Shown here: one piece after another, positions 1 to 6,146 of the stretch
Layout of the letters: every line of letters starts with the position of its first letter
Position numbering within the stretch: the stretch's first letter is position 1
DNA from: Bacteroidota bacterium
GTDB taxonomy: Bacteria > Bacteroidota > Bacteroidia > Flavobacteriales > Flavobacteriaceae
Reading direction: 5' to 3'
Assembly (NCBI GenBank): GCA_023386255.1
Contig: JAEWKB010000204.1
Coordinates: 1-8,511, forward strand
Length of the DNA: 8,511 nt
Notes under the pieces: generated by a model
What the model was told of the DNA's origin: nothing
What the model saw: the letters and a program-made list of their open reading frames with translations, nothing else
The model's database searches: none
Made by a program: the position numbers and the translations under genes

Positions 1-537
1 GTATCCAAACACCTCGGTTAATATGTCCGCAGTTCCACTAATAGTATTAAGTGTAATGGTAACATTATGAAAGCCTCTTGTTGCTACGTCAGCCTTTACC
101 TCATCAGTTTCCCATGGCTTGCGGTCATCGGGAGTATTGGCTTCAACAAGTTCCAGTTTTAGCCCATCAGGGTCGAGGAAAGCAAGATAGCGTTCTCCAA
201 AACGTTCAGCCGGCTTATTATAGATTACGTTATATTTCTCAAAACGCTCCACCCAAAACTCAAGGCTGCCTTTTGGTACAGAATATCCAATCTCAGTAGC
301 CATACCCGAACCCCGTCGGCCTTGGGGAATACCTTCGCCCCATGGGAAGAAGGTAAGTATAGTACCGGCACTGCCAATTTCGTCGCCAAAGTAAAAGTGG
401 TATGTTCCGGGATCATCAAAGTTTACAGTTTTCTTGATGAAGCGTAAGCCAAGTATGTTAGCGTAAAAGTTGAAGTTACGTTTGGCATCGCCTGCTATGG
501 CAGTAATGTGGTGCAGGCCTAAAATTTTATTTTCCAT
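1..537 (-). CDS. VOC-family ring-cleaving dioxygenase (3'-truncated by window edge)
   Basis: The reading frame starts at an ATG on the minus strand (535-537) and stays open for 179 codons to the window edge, so the C-terminal part is missing. The start LGLHHITAIAGDAKRNFNFY, followed by LGLRFIKKTVNFDDPGTYH, is typical of the PcpA/LinE/MhqO-like ring-cleaving dioxygenases of the vicinal-oxygen-chelate superfamily. These are two-module cytosolic enzymes, usually a little over 300 aa, that open hydroquinone or catechol-type rings with a bound divalent metal. Visible landmarks are His9-His10 at the expected N-terminal metal position, the module-closing strand LDPDGLKLELVE (residues 121-132), and GFHNVTITL (155-163), which starts the second module; in PcpA-like enzymes the remaining metal ligands lie further on, outside this window. 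A terminator separates it from the adhesin gene upstream, so it probably has its own promoter. The substrate cannot be read from the sequence, and a detoxification role against quinones is only an inference from related proteins. Confidence 0.9.
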   Translation of the reverse strand, partial: MENKILGLHHITAIAGDAKRNFNFYANILGLRFIKKTVNFDDPGTYHFYFGDEIGSAGTILTFFPWGEGIPQGRRGSGMATEIGYSVPKGSLEFWVERFEKYNVIYNKPAERFGERYLAFLDPDGLKLELVEANTPDDRKPWETDEVKADVATRGFHNVTITLNTISGTADILTEVFGY

Positions 538-571
538 GATATTATTATTTAATTGATATTGTTTGATGATG

Positions 572-601
572 TAAAATTACTCCTGCACATCATCCTGTGC
601 A
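572..601 (-). promoter_or_regulatory. Candidate promoter -7 box with overlapping operator-like inverted repeat for the VOC gene
   Basis: On the minus strand 572-579 reads TAATTTTA, one mismatch from the Bacteroidota -7 consensus TAnnTTTG, and lies 34 bp before the VOC start codon. Immediately upstream is a perfect inverted repeat TGCACA-N6-TGTGCA (584-601), in the spacer where a repressor would block polymerase. I found no good -33 TTTG element at the usual spacing, so the promoter call is tentative. The position inside the short stretch between the upstream terminator and the start codon supports it. Confidence 0.4.
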
Positions 602-622
602 TTGAACTGGGACAAGAAAAGT

Positions 623-658
623 ACTTAAAACAACACAGCCGCTGTAAAGCGGCTGTGT
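623..658 (-). terminator. Intrinsic terminator of the repeat adhesin gene
   Basis: A perfect 10-bp stem (633-642 pairing with 649-658, ACACAGCCGC/GCGGCTGTGT) closes a 6-nt loop. Read on the minus strand it is followed by TTGTTTTAA, a U-rich run, and it lies 27 bp past the adhesin stop codon. The plus-strand side lacks a T run, so it acts for the minus-strand gene. It also isolates the adhesin from the VOC gene downstream. Confidence 0.82.
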
Positions 659-684
659 AAAGACATATACTAATCTAATCCAAT

Positions 685-3600
685 CTAATTCTCTTCACGG
701 TTAACATAAACCCATCCTGTTTGTGATGTTCCGGCAGATTCAATTACATAGTAGTAGGTTCCTGACGGCAGCTCACCACCGTTATCGCCCTGGCCTATCC
801 ATTCATTGCGGTAATTATCTTTTGAATACACCTTCTCACCATATCGGTTGAATATTGAAACTTTACTTACGTTCATTCCCACCAGGTCAAACTTATCATT
901 CATACCATCATTATTAGGCGATATACCTTTAGGTATTCCGCATAATGAGCCCTCTACTACAAAATTGAATGCGTTTGTACAGCCGCCCATAGTAGTAACC
1001 GTAAGCGTAAGATTAAGCGGGAACTGTGCCTGAGGATAATCTTTAAGGTATTCGGTAACGTTAAGGATGTTCTCATTGTTGCCAATTACATTGCCCTGTT
1101 CATTCTTCCATACGTAGGTGGCAGTTGAAGCGTCAAACGAGTTGTCAGCAGGCTGTGCATTTATAACATATGCTTTACCAAATGCGGTAAGCTCACATCC
1201 TTCTGTACTTGTAACTATTGGTGTAACAGCAGTGTTATCAAGAACCACAAGCTCTTCAGAGTAGCTTATACAGCCTTGCGGGTTCATGCATTGCACTATA
1301 TAAGTACCGGGAACAAGGTTTTGGAATGTAGCCGATGGCTGCCAGTCGGTACCGTTAATGCTGTAAGATACACCTATAGGTGATGATATTTCGATCAATC
1401 CACCGGCTGAACATGTTGGCTGTGTAACCATTGCTACAGGAGTATCAGGCATGTTTGGTATGGCATCAATAGTTACCGGGGTTGCCGCAGAAGCACAGCT
1501 TTCACCATTTTTTACATAAACCATATAATCGCCTTCGTTAAGGCCTGTAAATGTAGCCGATGACTGCCAGTTGGTTCCGTCAATACTATAAGTATAGTTG
1601 CTGCCTGTTGGGCCATCAATTTGTATTGTTCCGGATATAAGCTGGCAGGTAGGCTGGGTAACTGTTACACTGGCCGCTACAGGTGTTGCAGGAACAGGAT
1701 TAAGCGTTATTGTAGATGTAGCCGACGGGCAACCGTTGTTCTCGCGCACATATACTGTATAGTTACCGTCTGTAAGTCCTGTAAATACTGCTGAATACTG
1801 GTAGTTGGCATCATCAATACTGTAAGTGTACTGGCTTCCCAGAGGCGCAGTAACTTCAATAGCACCCGGATTGGTACAATTTGGCTGAGTTACGTTTAAA
1901 GTGGCAACTGCAGGAACATTTGGTACTGCATTTATAGTTATTGGCGCTGTGGTAGCCGAAGGGCAGCTTCCGCTGTCGCTTACATATACGGTATAGTTAC
2001 CCGGCGCAAGATTAGCGAATATAGTACCCGACTGCCAGTTAACATTATCTACACTATAAGAATATTGAGAACCCATAGGTGCAGATACCTGGATAGTTCC
2101 TGTTGGGAAAGCACAGGTAGGCTGTACCGCACTGGCTGTTGCAACAGCAGGTACTGCTGGTACTGCATTAATAATAACCGGAGTTGTGGTTTGAGAAGGG
2201 CAGCTGCTGCCATCTTTTACATAGATGGTATAGCTACCTGCTGCAAGTCCTGCAAACGTTATTGCCGACTGATAAGCAGTACCATCAATGCTATAAGTAT
2301 ACTGGCTGCCAAGAGGTGCAGATATTGTTATACTTCCTGTTGGTGTATCACAGGTAGGTTGTGTAGCAGATGCTGTAGCCACTGCAGGTACGGCAGGCAG
2401 TTCTTCAATAATTACAGGAGTTGTAGTTTGCGAAGGGCAGCTTCCGTTATCCCTTACGTAAATAGTATAGTTACCTGCCTCAAGGTTCGTAAATGATGTT
2501 GCTGCCTGCCAGGTAGTATTGTTAATGCTGTAGGTATACTGGCTTCCGAGAGGAGCAGTTACTGTAATGCTTCCTGTGGTAGTCCCGCATGAAGGTTGTG
2601 TTGCAGTTGCAGTTGCTACAACCGGTACAGCCGGAAGATCGTTTATTGTAGCAGGCGTTGTAGTAGCCGAAGGGCAACTTCCGTTATTGCTTACATATAC
2701 AGTATAGCTACCTACGGCGAGGCCGGTAAACGTAGCAGCATCCTGCCAGTTCACATTATCAATACTATAGGTATAGCCGGTGCCGGTAGGTGCAGTAACT
2801 GTAATGCTACCTGTTGGTACTTCGCATGTAGGTTGTGTGGTGGTAACCGTAGCCACTGCAGGTACTGAAGGAACAACATTAATGGTTACAGGTGTTGAAG
2901 TTGCGGCAGGGCAGCTACCTTCAAATCGTACATATACGGTGTAATTTCCTGTTGCAAGCCCTGTAAATGTTGTAGCAGCCTGCCAATTGGTATTGTCTAT
3001 GCTATACGTATAGCCTGCTCCCAGCGGCGCAGTTACGGTAATACTTCCTGTTGGTGTATCGCAGGTAGGCTGCGTTGCTGTTGCTGTGGCAGCTACAGGA
3101 GTGGCAGGCACAGGGCTTATTGATACTTGTGTTGAGGTTTGTGAAGGGCAGCTTCCGCCATCTTTTACATAAATGGTATAGTTGTTAACCGCAAGTCCTG
3201 AGAAAGTTGTTGAAGCCTGGTAATTAACACCATCAACACTATAAGTGTATTGCGCGCCAAGTGGTGCAGTAACCTCAATGGTTCCTGTTGGTGTTTCGCA
3301 GGTAGGTTGCGTAGCCGTTACTGTAGCCTGTACAGGCGTGGCAGGAACAGGGTTGATTACAATATCAGCTGTAACCGATGTACAACCTAAAAGAGTTTGC
3401 ACGGTAATTTGGTAGGTTCCCGGCGCTAAATTTGAAAACACCGGATTAGACTGGAACACACCGCCAATGCTGTAAGTAAGGCCAAGATCAAGAGGGCCTG
3501 TTACAGTAATAGTTCCTGTAGGATTTTCGCAGGTTGGCTGTACCACTGTAAATGCAGCTACTGCTGGAAGCTCTATTTGTGAATTTATGGTAAAAGGCAC

Positions 3601-4443
3601 TATAGATATACATCCTGCCGATGATTTTACATATAAGTTGTAATTACCTGCACTAAGTCCGGATATTGTAGTGCTGGCAGTATAGTTAACACCATCGGTA
3701 CTATAAGTTAACCCTTCACCTACAGATGGGGTAATTGTTATGCTTCCTGTAGGCAATATACATGTAGCATCAGACCCATTGATAATCACCACAGGTACCG
3801 GTGATACAGTAAGCTGCACAGCGTTACTTACAAGGTTACAGGCTGAAAGCGTAGCCACACAATAATATTGATTGCCTACAAAATCAAGAGGAGCATCTAC
3901 AATAGTAAGTGTAGTGGTATTGGCACCGCTGTAATGTTCTCCATCAGAAACATTTACCCAGCTTCCGGCATTATTTAATACCTTCCACTGATAGTTAAAG
4001 CCTGCAGGCATATCTACCGTTACAGTAAAGGTAGCATCTTCAAACTCGCATACGCTTTGGCTGAAGGGTTGGGCAGTAATAGTTTCAGAGCTGCTGCAGT
4101 TTGAATCTATTATGGTAAACGTACCTGCATTTACGGTACACTCATTGGTAGTGAGGGTAAGCATACCTGTAGTTGCAGTTTGGGGTACTACAGCCTTTAT
4201 AAGGTTATCGGCCACTACGCTGAAGCCACTTGCTGCAACTCCGTTAAACGCTACCGCAGTAGTGCCGGAACCGGTTAAAAATCCTGTTCCTTCAATATCT
4301 ACAACGGTGTTGTAAGGCCCTGATGCAGGAAAGGCAGATGATACACTTATGTTATCGCACTGCGCATAGGCATTGCCCCCCGCAAAAGCAGCCAGCAGGG
4401 CAATGCACATCACTTTCGTAATAAAGTTGGTAATTTTAATCAT
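685..4443 (-). CDS. Secreted SprB-like repeat adhesin with type B T9SS C-terminal domain
   Basis: This 1252-aa protein is predicted to be exported by Sec, then passed across the outer membrane by the type IX secretion system and displayed on the cell surface or released. Residues 1-27 form a signal peptide (basic N-region, core CIALLAAFAGG, cleavage after AYA before Gln28). Residues 28 to about 112 resemble an IPT/TIG domain (SAFPASGPYNTVVDIEGTGF). Residues from about 114 to 216 look like an Ig-like domain (YQWKV...NQYYCVA). Residues 218-1068 are eleven tandem repeats related to SprB-type repeats. A linker follows, then the type B sorting domain from about residue 1169 (GIPKGISPNNDGMNDKFDL, VSIFNRYGEKVY, LPSGTYYYVIE, GWVYV), known from SprB and other gliding-associated proteins. 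The start is set by the signal peptide. The gene stands alone between its own promoter region and terminator, with no SprF/PorP-like gene adjacent. Adhesion is inferred from the architecture; the ligand is unknown. Confidence 0.94.
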   Translation of the reverse strand: MIKITNFITKVMCIALLAAFAGGNAYAQCDNISVSSAFPASGPYNTVVDIEGTGFLTGSGTTAVAFNGVAASGFSVVADNLIKAVVPQTATTGMLTLTTNECTVNAGTFTIIDSNCSSSETITAQPFSQSVCEFEDATFTVTVDMPAGFNYQWKVLNNAGSWVNVSDGEHYSGANTTTLTIVDAPLDFVGNQYYCVATLSACNLVSNAVQLTVSPVPVVIINGSDATCILPTGSITITPSVGEGLTYSTDGVNYTASTTISGLSAGNYNLYVKSSAGCISIVPFTINSQIELPAVAAFTVVQPTCENPTGTITVTGPLDLGLTYSIGGVFQSNPVFSNLAPGTYQITVQTLLGCTSVTADIVINPVPATPVQATVTATQPTCETPTGTIEVTAPLGAQYTYSVDGVNYQASTTFSGLAVNNYTIYVKDGGSCPSQTSTQVSISPVPATPVAATATATQPTCDTPTGSITVTAPLGAGYTYSIDNTNWQAATTFTGLATGNYTVYVRFEGSCPAATSTPVTINVVPSVPAVATVTTTQPTCEVPTGSITVTAPTGTGYTYSIDNVNWQDAATFTGLAVGSYTVYVSNNGSCPSATTTPATINDLPAVPVVATATATQPSCGTTTGSITVTAPLGSQYTYSINNTTWQAATSFTNLEAGNYTIYVRDNGSCPSQTTTPVIIEELPAVPAVATASATQPTCDTPTGSITISAPLGSQYTYSIDGTAYQSAITFAGLAAGSYTIYVKDGSSCPSQTTTPVIINAVPAVPAVATASAVQPTCAFPTGTIQVSAPMGSQYSYSVDNVNWQSGTIFANLAPGNYTVYVSDSGSCPSATTAPITINAVPNVPAVATLNVTQPNCTNPGAIEVTAPLGSQYTYSIDDANYQYSAVFTGLTDGNYTVYVRENNGCPSATSTITLNPVPATPVAASVTVTQPTCQLISGTIQIDGPTGSNYTYSIDGTNWQSSATFTGLNEGDYMVYVKNGESCASAATPVTIDAIPNMPDTPVAMVTQPTCSAGGLIEISSPIGVSYSINGTDWQPSATFQNLVPGTYIVQCMNPQGCISYSEELVVLDNTAVTPIVTSTEGCELTAFGKAYVINAQPADNSFDASTATYVWKNEQGNVIGNNENILNVTEYLKDYPQAQFPLNLTLTVTTMGGCTNAFNFVVEGSLCGIPKGISPNNDGMNDKFDLVGMNVSKVSIFNRYGEKVYSKDNYRNEWIGQGDNGGELPSGTYYYVIESAGTSQTGWVYVNREEN
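1240..3792 (-). repeat. Eleven tandem 69-79-aa SprB-like coding repeats
   Basis: Within the adhesin, eleven units follow each other without linkers. Minus-strand unit starts are 3792, 3564, 3333, 3096, 2859, 2622, 2385, 2148, 1911, 1680 and 1446. Units three to eight are each exactly 237 bp (79 aa); the flanking ones are 228, 231, 231, 234 and 207 bp. The shared pattern is QPTC near position 9, PTGSITVTAPLG, YTYSIDxxNWQ, a TFTGLAxGNYTVYV strand pair, GSCPS, and a closing PAVP. Each unit keeps one Cys near position 12 and another near position 61. The first, second and last units are the most divergent in sequence, and the array is bounded by the Ig-like domain and the C-terminal linker. Confidence 0.95.
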
Positions 4444-4507
4444 AGCAATTATAGTTTGGTTCTTGTTCCTTGTTGAGGGTGCGGATTATACCACAGTTTC
4501 TCAATTT

Positions 4508-4533
4508 CAAAATTACCCCCATATATTAATGGG
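4508..4533 (-). promoter_or_regulatory. Candidate adhesin promoter: exact TAnnTTTG box with inverted repeat upstream
   Basis: On the minus strand 4508-4515 reads TAATTTTG, an exact match to the Bacteroidota -7 consensus TAnnTTTG, 64 bp upstream of the adhesin ATG. Directly upstream (4518-4533) is an inverted repeat CCCAT-N6-ATGGG in the spacer region. No TTTG is found 19-21 bp upstream of the -7 box; the nearest TTG is 27 bp away. The assignment therefore rests on the -7 box and its placement. Confidence 0.42.
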
Positions 4534-4647
4534 ATTAGCTAACAAAAACATTATGAAAGCCTAAATGTTGCCCTGCTTTTTTAGCAGTCGTGTTTTTTAT
4601 TTTAAAAGCTTAACCTTATGTTATAGATTTTAAAAAGAAAGCTTGAA

Positions 4648-4657
4648 ATGTTAACAT
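4648..4657. promoter_or_regulatory. 10-bp palindrome in the divergent intergenic region
   Basis: ATGTTAACAT is a perfect self-complementary 10-mer lying 14 bp upstream of the candidate -33 element of the cheR operon. Offset AAGCT (4639-4643) and AGCTT (4659-4663) arms flank it. It could be a regulator site, but a short AT-rich palindrome can arise by chance. Confidence 0.25.
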
Positions 4658-4670
4658 GAGCTTAAAATTA

Positions 4671-4701
4671 TTTCGCTGCTCATAACTTTATAGTATAATT
4701 G
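4671..4701 (+). promoter_or_regulatory. Candidate promoter of the cheR-cheB-kinase operon
   Basis: TTTC (4671-4674), a 19-bp spacer and TATAATTG (4694-4701) match the Bacteroidota TTTG-N19-TAnnTTTG promoter with one mismatch in each element. It lies 37 bp upstream of the CheR start codon, leaving a short AT-rich leader. No other near-match with correct spacing was found in this intergenic region on the plus strand. Confidence 0.38.
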
Positions 4702-4738
4702 CAGGTTGCCGTGAAAAATGGATAATGAGTAATTAAAA

Positions 4739-5563
4739 ATGGACACTACCGAGACGGAAAGCGCTGAAATTGCATCGTTGCTTGAAGCTATATATAAGAC
4801 ATATGGTTATGATTTCAGGCAGTATGCGGAAGCACATATAAAAAGGCGTATTAAGAACAGGATGATGCTTTCGGGCATAAAAACGATACCTGAGATCGAG
4901 AAAAAAGTTGTGGATGACAAATTTTTTGCGTCGCAGTTTTTAAAGGACCTTTCAATAACGGTGACGGAAATGTTTCGTGACCCTGATTTTTATAAAGCCT
5001 TACGTATACATGTTATCCCAATACTTAAAACCTATCCGTTTATAAAAGTATGGCACGCCGGCTGCGCCACGGGCGAGGAGGCGTATTCAATGGCAATATT
5101 GCTAAAGGAAGAAGGCCTGTATGAACGGAGCACCATATATGCCACTGATTTTAATCAATACGCGCTTGACCAGGCTAAGGAAGGCATTTACCCCAATACA
5201 ATGATGAAGCAGTATATTTCCAACTATCAGAAGGCTGGTGGTGTTGAGGCATTTAGCGACTACTATTCATCCAGCTATGACAGGGTTATCATGGAGCAAT
5301 CTTTAAAAGATAATATCGTTTGGGCCAACCATAACCTGGTAACCGATGGTGTTTTTGCAGAAATGCACCTGGTGTTGTGCCGTAACGTAATGATATATTT
5401 TAATAAAAACCTTCAAAATCAGGTACACAGGCTTTTGTATGACAGCCTTATACACGGGGGCATGTTGTGCCTCGGATCTAAGGAAAGTATCAGGCATACA
5501 GATTTTGCCACACAATACACTGAACTTGATAAGAAGCATATGATTTATAAAAGAAAATATTAA
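4739..5563 (+). CDS. cheR: CheR-type protein-glutamate O-methyltransferase
   Basis: This 274-aa cytosolic enzyme belongs to the CheR family, which transfers a methyl group from S-adenosylmethionine to glutamate side chains, classically on chemoreceptors. Residues 1 to about 75 form the helical N-terminal domain, with a basic stretch HIKRRIKNRM (33-42). The catalytic domain begins with TEMFRDPDFY (76-85), equivalent to the family's T-x-F-F-R-x motif. Next come the SAM-binding loop WHAGCATGEEAYSMA (105-119) and ATDFN (135-139), whose Asp137 matches the ribose-binding acid. LVLCRNVMIYFN (211-222) is the family signature. The length is close to the usual 270-290 aa, with no fused domains. The start follows an A-rich stretch typical of Bacteroidota; an in-frame start further upstream is not needed. 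The cheB gene follows after 5 bp, implying an operon. Its substrate here is unknown because no chemoreceptor gene is nearby. Confidence 0.93.
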   Translation: MDTTETESAEIASLLEAIYKTYGYDFRQYAEAHIKRRIKNRMMLSGIKTIPEIEKKVVDDKFFASQFLKDLSITVTEMFRDPDFYKALRIHVIPILKTYPFIKVWHAGCATGEEAYSMAILLKEEGLYERSTIYATDFNQYALDQAKEGIYPNTMMKQYISNYQKAGGVEAFSDYYSSSYDRVIMEQSLKDNIVWANHNLVTDGVFAEMHLVLCRNVMIYFNKNLQNQVHRLLYDSLIHGGMLCLGSKESIRHTDFATQYTELDKKHMIYKRKY

Positions 5564-5568
5564 TAAAA

Positions 5569-6141
5569 ATGCGCTTTGAGGCAATAGTGATAGGGGTTTC
5601 ATGGGGAGGAATGCAGGCTGTAAAGCAAATATTGCCACGGCTGCCGAAAAATTTTAAGCTGCCGGTAATTATTGTACAGCACATAAGCCCCGGTGCGGGC
5701 AATGACTGGATAGAGCTGTTAGACAATATGTGCGAGATAAGGGTAAAAGAAGCTGATGAAAAGGAAAAGATAACAGCAGGAATAGCATATATTGCGCCTG
5801 CAGGATATCATTTACTGATTGAAAACGACAGCACATTTTCGCTAAGCCTTGATGAGCGGGTTAATTATGCAAGGCCTTCGGTTGATGTATTGTTTGAGTG
5901 CGCTGCCGATGTATTTGCCAAAAAAACAATTGGTGTAATACTTACCGGGCTTAACAATGACGGAGCTAATGGCCTGAAAAAAATTAAAGAGAGTGGCGGT
6001 GTTGCCATAGTACAGGACCCAACCACTGCCGAATCCGGCGAGATGCCGCAGGCAGCGCTAAAAGCAACCGTAGCCGATTATGTACTGCCGCTGGATAAAA
6101 TTGCAGCGGTATTAATTGATTTGGAACAACAAGTTATTTAA
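5569..6141 (+). CDS. cheB: CheB-type protein-glutamate methylesterase, catalytic domain only
   Basis: This 190-aa protein is the CheB methylesterase domain alone. Classical CheB is about 350 aa with an N-terminal receiver that controls activity by phosphorylation, and that receiver is absent. The catalytic triad is visible: Ser11 in GVSWGG (9-14), His38 in VQHISPG (36-42), and Asp131 in LTGLNNDGANGL (125-136). RPSVDVLF (102-109) and AESGEMP are also family signatures. The enzyme removes the methyl esters added by CheR and may deamidate glutamines. The start is fixed by the domain, since the catalytic Ser motif follows within 11 residues, and by the 5-bp gap after cheR. The kinase gene begins 5 bp after its stop codon. 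Without a receiver, regulation must come from substrate access, a separate partner or constant activity; which of these applies is not shown. Confidence 0.93.
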   Translation: MRFEAIVIGVSWGGMQAVKQILPRLPKNFKLPVIIVQHISPGAGNDWIELLDNMCEIRVKEADEKEKITAGIAYIAPAGYHLLIENDSTFSLSLDERVNYARPSVDVLFECAADVFAKKTIGVILTGLNNDGANGLKKIKESGGVAIVQDPTTAESGEMPQAALKATVADYVLPLDKIAAVLIDLEQQVI

Positions 6142-6146
6142 ATAAT

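Noticed and set aside
672..689. Direct repeat AATCTAAT twice across the adhesin stop codon
   Set aside because: Eight-base AT-rich repeat with a 2-bp gap and no associated structure; likely chance or minor slippage.
2065..2868. Cys/Arg-rich open frames on the plus strand (2065-2496 and 2596-2868) that look like small repetitive cysteine-rich proteins
   Set aside because: They are antisense to the adhesin repeat array and their periodicity simply mirrors the 237-bp coding repeats. The minus-strand frame has a signal peptide, domains and a sorting signal.
1240..3792. CRISPR-like periodic repeats
   Set aside because: The period is 228-237 bp, in frame, and divergent at DNA level; these are protein domain repeats with no short identical repeats or unique spacers.
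4486..4491. TATAAT hexamer on the minus strand before the adhesin, resembling a sigma-70 -10 box
   Set aside because: Bacteroidota primary sigma factors use a different -7 consensus, and no TTGACA-like box lies at 16-18 bp. The TAATTTTG box upstream is a better candidate.
4547..4562. 16-bp sequence AACATTATGAAAGCCT also present at 61-76
   Set aside because: One copy is inside the VOC coding sequence, where it encodes part of GFHNV, and there are no flanking repeats, terminal inverted repeats or mobile gene; probably coincidence.
4573..4587. Hairpin CTGCT-TTTTT-AGCAG followed by a T-rich stretch, resembling a plus-strand terminator
   Set aside because: The stem is only 5 bp and there is no plus-strand gene upstream of it to terminate.
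4718..4732. Four-codon open frame ATG GAT AAT GAG TAA just before cheR
   Set aside because: Too short to support as a leader peptide. It has no regulatory codons and no terminator/antiterminator fold beside it.
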